Translations under genes and position numbers: made by a program
Notes under the pieces: model-generated
The model's database searches: none
Told to the model about the DNA's origin: nothing
Seen by the model: only the letters and a program-made list of their open reading frames with translations
NCBI GenBank assembly: GCA_900549995.1
Contig: URQQ01000004.1
Location: forward strand, 1 to 64,000
Source: an uncultured Lachnospiraceae bacterium
GTDB taxonomy: Bacteria > Bacillota > Clostridia > Lachnospirales > Lachnospiraceae
Reading direction: 5' to 3'
DNA: 64,000 nucleotides
In this document: positions 35,201 to 41,277 of the stretch, piece by piece
Layout: the number at the start of each line of letters is the position of its first letter
Position numbering within the stretch: the first letter of the stretch is position 1

Positions 35201-35275
35201 TGAAAATATAGTCGTAGCAACCATTACCGTACATAAGAACAGTGCTGTCAGTCTTTCCCTTTTCTTAGTTTTCAT
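29237..35275 (-). CDS. Giant multidomain adhesin (fibro-slime, SpaA-like and VWA domains)
   Basis: 2012 residues with a signal peptide (cleavage after about A-L-A). An acidic Glu/Pro/Thr stretch (40-125) leads to two related beta domains (about 130-310 and 315-480). Then come a PA14/fibro-slime domain (F-S-G-D-D-D-V-W-V-F-I-D-G near 758), SpaA/DUF7601-like pilin domains (about 875-970, 1020-1110, 1145-1230), a VWA domain with MIDAS D-T-S-V-S-M near 1300, and another pilin-like domain near 1845. The C-terminus ends in N-K-F-T-R-K-K with no LPxTG signal or membrane helix, so it is not sortase-anchored. Its own operator-promoter lies upstream, and sipW follows after 48 bp with no terminator. Confidence 0.9.
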   Translation of the reverse strand: MKTKKRERLTALFLCTVMVATTIFSNGAYALAADKSAEPSELTADGMKAVPESGDSADQTSGETGQTNEITEPESSQGETPEVTEESKGTEEPEITEEPKESEEPKTTEENLVIGDLNGQEENTVEPVAAQTLYTFENDDMTVEVKLPEGTVLPEGTELNIRQITDHKITKNSSEEEKADKARFDDITNLLKETADDNGNPVDGFYAYHAELIKDGEVYVPDGEMNLKVSYKNGALPEVFTGESKLKAMNVKAFNYTTVKDENNQDKTVVQDLKDQLTVFAFADDTIGSVQEIGFNAEKVTDFIVAWNGQDQTTEYTYADDDVTVKATLSQAGILPRGVELKATKVEDEKTLLDVQNKVEEKISEENKTLSGFAAYDIRFEKDGKEVEPDGAVNVSLAFKEEIKPDIDELLEKEKENGAVDVDENALSGSEVNVYHLNEQNPEVTAEEAGDVKVSVSGEAGVDKASFSTDSFSVFVITWEDKSQTVSLKCVDKNGNSVGEDTNKTLAPGLWYSVATISPDLEGYEYLYSRLNKYNSSTPVATIGLIDGVIKYKQRANGATPPQLGNNEIFLIYQSNEVSTKAEVIETLSLPNIDLKVYDYATAGWAEAVTAKKDGIGTNDNSGVSQGIVKYKLGTDGLPVRTQGGYNKDSQNSNFNKYGDSLETLFGSAYIPEKTEYEADGLFVRDADGYYSYDSSKNYAFLDGNRFKVYSGTSRDGNFYPFNEYGSTDDINNGFGMMMGMQFIQPKDGKINNQNMKFEFSGDDDVWVFIDGYLVLDLGGSHGKMNGSIDFNTGKVQVQAISGKSDPEYTKIYGTDSTLAKIAKAIGAENAWDLDDTTGTFKDWSSHSFKFFYTDHGGASNCKLKFNIIDIPEDSITVGKTITDTNMADYADADFNFKLYLSEEKEGSYKVQKNVSYELKELKNGAYVTVPGEYQTDSDGKFILKHNQIAVFSEIPVSTYYYVQETGIDSDKYDKVTINDTTNSDAEGNERGTATSPKYSVDKNSWVMFYNKCNASNRQNLTITKSIQGDVGQNETFHIKAEIGGKIYTGNYRVYTDGNFGINAGIEKTADKGYLELKPGETAVILDVLSDASYEITEIDLKDGYYFDPVYQINDGEKSTDPAEGTIKLGENTSVNVTNTKKVTDFELLKVDGGQNPLSGAVFKITGENGFSQEAVSGENGIVKFQDVPSGTYTMEELKAPYGYEKLADQWTWKVTVSKDGSSKAELTDKGGKLVELNQNGIPVIHNYTSGEQFEKSLDYDKTVQLVDWDDRTYQIDLSASSKLTQTSEYSVPYDIVLVFDTSVSMTFNFYNYVPYTGSSYPTSGAYYVRTTNGIYQQVIKDGNSQKWYYVDTASGNSKVYPAASQLYVRTKGNDKKQQAITAASAFLDMVKEKSEDSRVGVVFFDTNATVKKSGTNSLLRVGNDSSMSTLKSWIKNVNCPGNTDSGKGLAKAYGVLKGTDGTGERVSVNDGRRKMVLFMTDGVPASSAGRFNQTIANNAIAQADRIKNMDGDGSTVIYSVGIFDSADSNGTIYNGSVNDIDQYMASVATNQDYYMNADSLDTIGDVFESIGQTMGRTVTADVTDVIDARFELAEGERERLINNTGAEIKENADGTTTITWPNASIQAARGNKPGWEKTILVRAKDEFIGGNDVYTNASGSGISSDAGSVAFDPVPVNVKMDYTVGNAQDVIFWGDSVSSAGEKITARLFDAENVTGFYAENAAEKKYTIGRDGTALDAKDFTFKWSKDKEKFDDTGSVMTEEQTGMEKPDEQSVYYLQVKYNAAGDATDASNANTVDANGVSHQADEELGLYATNNQEGLSDKNVKYYQDGGKAAKYGVYIIDIVKGQLKITKDIVGQYTDIRQIRANQSFIFRVDRREETDGEIKDTYYAVLSFDANGNITEGTDKVTGLKKGYYTVTEETKWSSKYNLTETKDNYSTAGAHTAAVNLPIGERQGNTELMGKAGFYGTAPGYEEYAAENPAEVTFTNTLQGDYKWLSDVASAVNKFTRKK

Positions 35276-35413
35276 AACCGATCCTCCTAATCTTGATCCT
35301 CTATCTTCTTAAGCGCAGATCATATGTAATCTGCCCTGCCAAATACCGTAACATTTCTGTCAGGACCATACCGCATCCATCTGCAGTTTGCCTGCTGTCA
35401 CTTATATATTTAT

Positions 35414-35446
35414 AATATACGTTTTTCAAGTCACACACCGGTCACA
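35414..35446 (-). promoter_or_regulatory. SARP-type operator and promoter of the adhesin-sipW operon
   Basis: Minus strand: TGTGACC (35440-35446), 4 bp, TGTGACT (35429-35435), 9 bp, TATATT -10 (35414-35419). It predicts a leader of about 130 nt before the adhesin ATG. Confidence 0.75.
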
Positions 35447-35519
35447 AATACAGTCTTTCTGCAAATTTTAACAACTATTCAGCCTTCACTTCCAGAAAAT
35501 AAAGGATCACCTGCCACTC

Positions 35520-36755
35520 TTATTCCAGATCTATCTCGTCCACACTATAGCGTACTACAAGTTTCCTTCTTTTATCAGATTCGTAGAATTTATCCTGAAT
35601 CCTTTCCATGACCATCGTCGCAGTCTCATACTGACACGTCGGCAGCATCACGATGAACTGCCCAGCACTGTATTTTGAAATCACATCTCCCGTCCGCAGT
35701 GATGACAGAAGCACTTTCTGCATCATATCCATTCCATCATTTATGGTACTTTGATACTGCTCACTGTCCGCTTTCAGCTTTGCCGCAGGATATAATGTAA
35801 TCAGTGACAGATAAATCGACATTCCAAGCCTTCCGGCTCTGCGGATTTCCAGATGATAGGACTTTTTAAACACTCCGTACTCACACAGGAACGCCCCTCT
35901 CCCATTATCATCTGCTTTCAGTTCTTTCTGAATGATACTCAGGTCAAGTTCCTGCTCATGCTGCTGTTTCAGCAGTTCATCATAGATATCTCTCAATTCT
36001 TTGGAAGGCCTTACTCCAAGATTCTCATATAAGAGGTCTACAGCCTTCTGATACTGCTCAACTGCAAGCTTTTGCTTATTCTGCCCGATCAACGCCTTGA
36101 TAAACCAGCAGTGCAGTTCCTCATCCAGATTGTCAAGGGCAATTGCCACATTGCAGATCTGGGACATCTCTTCATATCTGCGATATGTATTCAACAGTTC
36201 TGCCAGCTTCTTTACCGCACTTAAATATGTAGAATGGTAATATGTCGTCAGCGAAGTAACCCAGTATTCTCCTGCAAGTTTTGGCATAAACATTCCTTTA
36301 TAAAGGATTACCGCCCTCTTATAATAATTAATCTTTTCTTCGTCTGTTTCCGCAGCCGATGCCTTCTTATAAAACTCTTCAAACTCTTCAATATCAATTT
36401 CCAGCTCAACTGCAGGATTCCATGAATAAGATCCTCTGCCAGTCAGTATAAATTCCTGTCCGCCCCACTCTTTTTTTATCATTGTCCTGAGTCTGTACAT
36501 CAGGTTCTTAAGTGCTCCTGCCGGATTATCGCTGGTATCGTCCGGCCACAGAGCCTCGCTGAGCTCCTGGACGGTGACATTTCCTCTTCGGTGGCAGAAA
36601 AAATATACCAGAAGTTTTGTCAGCATTTCTGAACGGATTTTCTCTTCATTCAGGAATCCTTCCGGGTTTCTCATCTCAAAATGTCCAAACAACCGGACTT
36701 TTAAGTGTTTTACTTTTAACGGCTCCTCTTCCACAATGTCCTCTGTTTTCTGCAT
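35520..36755 (-). CDS. SARP/BTAD regulator with degenerate GGDEF-like C-terminus (second copy)
   Basis: About 411 residues. Residues 15-105 form an OmpR/SARP winged helix (V-R-L-F-G-H-F-E start, L-S-E-A-L-W-P-D, N-L-M-Y-R-L-R-T). Residues 110-260 are a BTAD helical-repeat domain (G-E-Y-W-V, A-V-E-Q-Y-Q-K-A, L-G-V-R-P-S-K-E). The last 130 residues read like a GGDEF domain: L-R-T-G-D-V-I-S-K-Y-S-A-G-Q-F-I-V-M-L-P, where active cyclases have R-Y-G-G-D-E-F. Cyclase activity is therefore unlikely; ligand sensing is possible. It is paralogous to 37230-38438. ATG 36755 is chosen over 36764 on spacing to AAAGG. Confidence 0.85.
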   Translation of the reverse strand: MQKTEDIVEEEPLKVKHLKVRLFGHFEMRNPEGFLNEEKIRSEMLTKLLVYFFCHRRGNVTVQELSEALWPDDTSDNPAGALKNLMYRLRTMIKKEWGGQEFILTGRGSYSWNPAVELEIDIEEFEEFYKKASAAETDEEKINYYKRAVILYKGMFMPKLAGEYWVTSLTTYYHSTYLSAVKKLAELLNTYRRYEEMSQICNVAIALDNLDEELHCWFIKALIGQNKQKLAVEQYQKAVDLLYENLGVRPSKELRDIYDELLKQQHEQELDLSIIQKELKADDNGRGAFLCEYGVFKKSYHLEIRRAGRLGMSIYLSLITLYPAAKLKADSEQYQSTINDGMDMMQKVLLSSLRTGDVISKYSAGQFIVMLPTCQYETATMVMERIQDKFYESDKRRKLVVRYSVDEIDLE

Positions 36756-36781
36756 ACAGGTCATACCTTTCTTTCATGTCA

Positions 36782-37210
36782 TTATTTTCCGAGAACCGCT
36801 TTGACCAGTTCAAGGTCACTTTTGAATTCCCCGATAATTTTTCCTTCTGTATCTTTTACAATTCCCTGCCAGCTTGTATGCTGTCTTGTAAATATCACAA
36901 CATCCACTGTTTTCCTTGTCCCTGTCTGTTCTCTTACTTCTGACGCCTCTCTGTACCGCTTTGCTGTCCCTTTCACCATTCCGGACCCCTGCCTTTGCTC
37001 ATCAAAACTTCTGACCTTCTGATAAGACTGTGGTGTCCCCACAAAGTTCAAAGCGTCATCAATCTTCACAAGAAGATCTGCAATATTGTGAAATGCGACA
37101 TCATTTTTCAGAGCCACACCGCATATTTTTCCATGTATTTCTTCATTTTCCTGTCCGTCAATACAAATCCTGAAACTGTTGACAGGAAATCCCTCCTGTT
37201 TTCTCTCCAT
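36782..37210 (-). CDS. Conserved protein with WQG domain, between the two SARP regulators
   Basis: 142 residues, no signal peptide or membrane helix. The N-terminal half (I-C-G-V-A-L, F-H-N-I-A-D-L-L-V-K-I-D-D-A-L) is unfamiliar. The C-terminal 45 residues (T-S-W-Q-G-I-V, G-E-F-K-S-D-L-E-L-V-K-A-V-L) match the 64-residue protein at 24601-24795. AGGAGG precedes the ATG. It lies 19 bp after the first SARP gene and 27 bp before the second, so the three are one operon, which suggests it modulates the regulators. Function unknown. Confidence 0.75.
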   Translation of the reverse strand: MERKQEGFPVNSFRICIDGQENEEIHGKICGVALKNDVAFHNIADLLVKIDDALNFVGTPQSYQKVRSFDEQRQGSGMVKGTAKRYREASEVREQTGTRKTVDVVIFTRQHTSWQGIVKDTEGKIIGEFKSDLELVKAVLGK

Positions 37211-37229
37211 TTTGCCTCCTCACAGTCAC

Positions 37230-38438
37230 TTATTCGTCGTATAATTCCATCTCTTCGATGCTGTACTGTACGCTGAGTCTGATTTTTTTATTCTGTCTGT
37301 AAAAGTGTTCCTGAACCCGTTCCATCACTTTTCTTGCTGCTTCATCTGTACACTGCGGAAGCATGACGATAAACTGGCTGCTGCTGTATCTGGCAACAAC
37401 GTCGCCGTTTCTCAGAACACTCATCAGAGCAGCCTGCAGCGCAGTCATACCGTCATTGAACAGTTTCAGATCCACATCATTACTTTCTCCGGCCTTTACA
37501 TAGGGAACCAGAGTAATCAATGACAGATAAAGCGCCACGCCATATCTCATTGCTCTTCTGGCCTCCAGATGATAGGATTTCTTAAACACGCCATATTCAC
37601 ATAAAAATGCACCTTTTCTGTCATCATCCTCGCGAAGCTCACTCTGGATGATTCCAAGATCCATCTCCTGATCATGCTGCCTCTTAAGCAAGTCTGTATA
37701 AAGCAGATGCATTTCCTTCGATGGCTTCACTCCGAGGCTCTCATACAGCATTTTTACCGCTTTGTGATACTGTTTCACCGCAAGATTATACTTGTTCTGT
37801 CCCGTCAACGCACGGATATAGAAACATTGAATCTCTTCATCCAGAGCGTCCAGATTCACCGCCGCACTGCAGACTCTTCCCATCTCGTCATATCGGTTCT
37901 CTTCCTCCAGCATTGCTGCCAGCTTCTTCACAACTGACAAATACAACGAGTGATAATATGTCGTCAGTGAAACTGCCCAGTGTTCCCCTGACATACTCGG
38001 AAGAAAGAACCCTCTGTAAAGCTCTGCCGCCTCTTTATAATACTTGATTTTTTCTTCTTTCTCAGCTTCCTGCTCTGCATTTTTGCACAGTTTTTCAAAT
38101 TCTTCTGCATCAATGCTTAATTTAATCTCAGGATTCCAGAAGTAAACTCCCCTTCCGGTTATAATATAATCCTGTGCGCCCCATTCCTTCTTTAGCACAG
38201 TCCGAAGACGGTACATAAGGTTCTTCAGCGCCCCTATCGGATTGTCGCTTTCTCCCTCCTGCCATAACACTTCTCCCAGCTCCTGTACACGGATCTGTTT
38301 ATCATGATGAATCAATATGTAAATCAGAAGTTTCGTTATCATATCAGAACGAATCTTTTCTTCATCCAGTACACTCCCTTCTCTGAGTATACTAAACTTT
38401 TCAAACATCTGCACCTGCAATACATTCTTATTATCCAT
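37230..38438 (-). CDS. SARP/BTAD regulator with degenerate GGDEF-like C-terminus (first copy)
   Basis: 402 residues, strongly similar along its whole length to 35520-36755. It has the winged helix (E-E-K-I-R-S-D-M-I-T-K-L-L, N-L-M-Y-R-L-R-T-V-L-K-K-E-W), the BTAD domain (A-V-K-Q-Y-H-K-A, L-G-V-K-P-S-K-E) and the GGDEF-like end, here L-R-N-G-D-V-V-A-R-Y-S-S-S-Q-F-I-V-M-L-P. The catalytic G-G-D-E-F is replaced by S-S-S-Q-F. The regulator pair lies between the operons that carry TGTGAC direct repeats, its likely targets. It heads the three-gene regulatory operon. Confidence 0.87.
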   Translation of the reverse strand: MDNKNVLQVQMFEKFSILREGSVLDEEKIRSDMITKLLIYILIHHDKQIRVQELGEVLWQEGESDNPIGALKNLMYRLRTVLKKEWGAQDYIITGRGVYFWNPEIKLSIDAEEFEKLCKNAEQEAEKEEKIKYYKEAAELYRGFFLPSMSGEHWAVSLTTYYHSLYLSVVKKLAAMLEEENRYDEMGRVCSAAVNLDALDEEIQCFYIRALTGQNKYNLAVKQYHKAVKMLYESLGVKPSKEMHLLYTDLLKRQHDQEMDLGIIQSELREDDDRKGAFLCEYGVFKKSYHLEARRAMRYGVALYLSLITLVPYVKAGESNDVDLKLFNDGMTALQAALMSVLRNGDVVARYSSSQFIVMLPQCTDEAARKVMERVQEHFYRQNKKIRLSVQYSIEEMELYDE

Positions 38439-38578
38439 ATGTCAACCTGCTTTATTCTAAATTAATTAAAACTGTTTTATGTAACCAATATATTTTACCA
38501 CTGTTTTCACAGCCTTTCACTTTATTTTTGTAAACGGTATATTTTCTACTCTAATTGCACCTTTTTATCCTAATCAAA

Positions 38579-38616
38579 GATGCTGCCGGGTATCATTTTC
38601 GATCCCCGACAGCACC
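38579..38616 (-). terminator. Terminator of the 41042-38641 surface operon
   Basis: GATGCTGCCGGGTATC pairs with GATCCCCGACAGCACC (a few mismatches) around a 6-nt loop. Confidence 0.65.
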
Positions 38617-38640
38617 TTGTTCATTTCTGCTTTGTCTCAA

Positions 38641-39561
38641 TTAATTCATTTTTTTCTTTCTGATTACAAGAACAACAATTCCTGCAAGTGCGATTACCGC
38701 GGCTGCCATCCCAACATATGCCCATGGGCTCATTTTCTCAAGGTCTTTGTCTGCTTTCGGCACTTCTTCATCTTCTAATGTCTCTGTATCCTGTGCATCC
38801 TCACCGTCACCTGCCGGATTCTGTGCAAGCGGTACTTCTTCATCATTGATTGTTGTTGTACCCTGATCTTCTGTTGCTGTTCCTGCTCCAGCTGTACCTG
38901 CAGCACCCGCTGCCGGTGTTGTAGCTGCAGTTCCTGCTGCACCAGGAGTCGTTGTCGTCGTTGTTGTACCAGGAACTACGGTTGTCTCTGTCTGTGTCTC
39001 TGTCTCATTCACAACGTTCTGTCCTGCTGTATAAGTAAACGTAATCTCTTTTTCCTCGTCACTAACTCTTAACGTCTTGGATTCTTCATCTGGTGTATAA
39101 CCGTCGATTGGCAATGCATTCTCTGTAACTTCTGCACCCTTCTGTGTATAATCTACTTTTTGTGTTGCAATCGGCATTCCTTCTGTATCAACGTAATTCA
39201 CTCTATACTCTGCTTTATCTGTAATCCTTACATACTGAGCCACGTAAACCTGTCTCTTTGTTACTACTGTCCCTTCTGTTAACTCCGGGCTCCATCCTGT
39301 CTGATAATAACCATCTTTAATATTCTCAACTTTAGGTATACCGCCATTATCTGCTATTGTAGAACCATACTGAGCATTCGGATACTCGAAGCTCTTGATG
39401 TCCTCATTTCCAAAATTCCCCTTTGAACCTGCACGAAAGATTACATCATATTCACCGGAAGCTGCACTTACCGGAATCACAGAGCACATCATAACTGCCG
39501 CTGCGCAAACTGCCATACATAATTTAATTTTTCTTCCGATTGTAAGTTTCGCTTTCCGCAT
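38641..39561 (-). CDS. Surface protein with MucBP-like domain and C-terminal membrane anchor
   Basis: 306 residues. A signal peptide (ending near V-S-A-A) is followed by a beta domain (about residues 35-115), a MucBP-like unit (Y-R-V-N-Y-V-D-T-E-G ... Y-T-A-G-Q, about 118-182), a Thr/Ala/Pro/Gly-rich flexible stretch (190-255) and an acidic region. A C-terminal helix with tail R-K-K-K-M-N follows. No LPxTG is visible before the helix, so it is probably held by the membrane segment itself. ATG 39561 follows GGGAGG by 8 nt. It is the last gene of its operon. Confidence 0.8.
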   Translation of the reverse strand: MRKAKLTIGRKIKLCMAVCAAAVMMCSVIPVSAASGEYDVIFRAGSKGNFGNEDIKSFEYPNAQYGSTIADNGGIPKVENIKDGYYQTGWSPELTEGTVVTKRQVYVAQYVRITDKAEYRVNYVDTEGMPIATQKVDYTQKGAEVTENALPIDGYTPDEESKTLRVSDEEKEITFTYTAGQNVVNETETQTETTVVPGTTTTTTTPGAAGTAATTPAAGAAGTAGAGTATEDQGTTTINDEEVPLAQNPAGDGEDAQDTETLEDEEVPKADKDLEKMSPWAYVGMAAAVIALAGIVVLVIRKKKMN

Positions 39562-39564
39562 CAC

Positions 39565-40320
39565 TTAGTCCTCCCTGTCTTTCTTTCTCTTCATTATAAC
39601 AATTATTATGATCAATATCAATGCTGCCGCTGCAATTAATACAAATGGAACAATGGCTGCAGCATCTCCTGTTTTAATTGACTGAATTGTATTCGCTGCT
39701 GTTTTTGTGACTCTGTTTACTACCGTCTGTTTGTCTACTACTGTCTCGGCACCCTTGGCTGCATCTCCGACCGCAAACCGGAATTCGAATGATCCTTCTG
39801 TGTACTGATATGCATTTCCTACGGAGTCACCGTCCAACTGGATTGCTACTGAGAATTCTGTACTCTCACCGCTTTCAAGAGTTGCAATCAAGGTATTTTC
39901 TTTCAGGAAATCCATTCCAAGGTTATCTGCCAGATCCTGATTCTGTATCTCTGTATTATTCTTGCTTCCTACAAGACCTTCGAATATCGTCTTACCTGAC
40001 CTGTTTAATGCTACCGTATAGATCGCTTGCTGGTCTCCATCTCCGCCGTTACTGTTCTCTGCGATGTTGTCAAGTACCTGGCCGCTGAAGTAAAAATTCA
40101 TCTTTTTGTCACTGTTGTTGATCAGTGTCACCGCCGCTTCTCTTGTCTCTCCAGGCTCCATCCCGTCGAACGCCTGCGTCAGTGCCGTTTCATTCTCTAT
40201 ATCAAAGTTATCGCCGTCTCCGCTGTATGTAACGATTGCTTTATCTGCCGCCGCAGCCGGAAGAACTGTAAAGGCGAATAACAGAATCATCAGAAGTAAT
40301 CCACTTTTTCTTTTCTGCAT
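39565..40320 (-). CDS. Surface protein with IKTGD-type C-terminal signal
   Basis: 251 residues. A signal peptide (ending A-A-A-A-D) leads into a beta-sandwich-like domain with E-P-G-E-T-R-E-A-A-V-T-L-I-N-N-S and S-F-E-F-R-F-A-V-G, resembling domains in TasA-associated and pilin-like proteins. The C-terminus has S-I-K-T-G-D, a hydrophobic helix and K-R-K-K-D-R. K-T-G-D before a hydrophobic helix recalls variant sortase signals of gut Firmicutes. No sortase gene is in the window. ATG 40320 follows AGGAGG; 11 bp separate it from the upstream gene. Confidence 0.8.
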   Translation of the reverse strand: MQKRKSGLLLMILLFAFTVLPAAAADKAIVTYSGDGDNFDIENETALTQAFDGMEPGETREAAVTLINNSDKKMNFYFSGQVLDNIAENSNGGDGDQQAIYTVALNRSGKTIFEGLVGSKNNTEIQNQDLADNLGMDFLKENTLIATLESGESTEFSVAIQLDGDSVGNAYQYTEGSFEFRFAVGDAAKGAETVVDKQTVVNRVTKTAANTIQSIKTGDAAAIVPFVLIAAAALILIIIIVIMKRKKDRED

Positions 40321-40331
40321 CTTTCTTCCTC

Positions 40332-41042
40332 CTACTGCTCGCTGATCGATCTGATTGTTGTTCCATCCATCTCTGGAATGACTCCCCATTCTGCTTCCAT
40401 TGCAGATTCTACTGCTGTCTGCTGGATTGCATCTGCCTCAAATGTAACGCTTGCGCTCATTCCTGTATATTCATTTCCGATATCCTCCGGATGCTCAGAC
40501 ATTACAGCGAAGGAATCAATCAACTCGGATGTCTGCCTGCCCTGGCTGACCGGATACTGGTAATAACAGTAGACCGTCTCTCCGTCATCAAACAGCTGTC
40601 CATCTGTGTCTCTGTCCTGTATGATCCATCCGTCTCCGGCATTCCCGTCTGCAAGCGCTCCGTCTTTATACATGACTTTTATCTGCTGTGGATCAAGATC
40701 AAAGTTCCTTGTGCCGTCTGCGTTGCTCCATGTCTTATTGATTGTCACCCGCAGGTAAATCGGCCGCTCTTTTGTGTTCCATACCGTTACTACATCTGAG
40801 ACTTTATTGCCGGCTCCCGGAACTCCTGTGTAGGATACTCCGATGATGTTGTTTCCGTCCTTAATCGCCTGAACTCCTGCTTTTTCTTCTATGCCGCTGT
40901 GTCTGATTTCTACTCCGATCCCCGGAGTCGAGATCTTACCGGTTGTTCTTCCCTGGGGTGTGTTAGCTGCCATCGTTACTCCGATGATTCCCGCCGTCGT
41001 CACGCCGGCTGCTGTTATTATAATTGCTTTTATCTTTTTCAC
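40332..41042 (-). CDS. Diverged TasA-like SipW-locus protein
   Basis: 236 residues from GTG 41042 (AAAGGAG 8 nt upstream). The signal is atypical: I-I-G-V-T-M-A-A-N-T replaces the G-G-T-L-A-Y-L-S core, much as in the 28032-28688 protein. The mature domain has V-S-D-V-V-T-V-W-N-T and I-Y-L-R-V-T-I-N-K-T-W, then a Y-C-Y-Y-Q-Y strand and a long acidic C-terminus. It heads a three-gene operon with the two anchored surface proteins, driven by the best-matching SARP-type promoter of the window. Whether SipW cleaves it is uncertain. Confidence 0.75.
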   Translation of the reverse strand: MKKIKAIIITAAGVTTAGIIGVTMAANTPQGRTTGKISTPGIGVEIRHSGIEEKAGVQAIKDGNNIIGVSYTGVPGAGNKVSDVVTVWNTKERPIYLRVTINKTWSNADGTRNFDLDPQQIKVMYKDGALADGNAGDGWIIQDRDTDGQLFDDGETVYCYYQYPVSQGRQTSELIDSFAVMSEHPEDIGNEYTGMSASVTFEADAIQQTAVESAMEAEWGVIPEMDGTTIRSISEQ

Positions 41043-41109
41043 TTTCCCCGCTCCTTTAACATGAAATCTATCATCTATATTTATAATCACCGCTTCATTT
41101 TATATCTGT

Positions 41110-41149
41110 ATTATACTTATGCGTTGTCACACGGTAGTCACACGTCACA
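41110..41149 (-). promoter_or_regulatory. SARP-type operator (three heptamers) and promoter of the 41042 operon
   Basis: Minus strand: TGTGACG (41143-41149), TGTGACT (41136-41142), 4 bp, TGTGACA (41125-41131), 9 bp, perfect TATAAT (41110-41115). An extra heptamer abuts the usual pair. Confidence 0.8.
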
Positions 41150-41163
41150 ATTTTTTTCATTCT

Positions 41164-41192
41164 TTTAAATTATATACCCAGTATGCTATAAT
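41164..41192 (+). promoter_or_regulatory. Possible promoter of the pilus-like operon
   Basis: Weak -35 TTTAAA (41164-41169), 17 bp, TATAAT (41187-41192) on the plus strand, divergent from the surface operon. Confidence 0.45.
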
Positions 41193-41277
41193 GGACTTTA
41201 TCATATGAACACTAAATCTAATTTCAATAATTATATCGGTTTTTCGGCTGAGAGGCAAATGGAAAGGAGGATTTCTG

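Noticed and set aside
38505..38521. Possible fifth SARP operator upstream of the regulator operon (TGTGAAA and AGTGAAA)
   Set aside because: Heptamers are imperfect and their pitch is 10 bp rather than 11, with no clean -10 at 9 bp. Autoregulation is possible but not supported by sequence.
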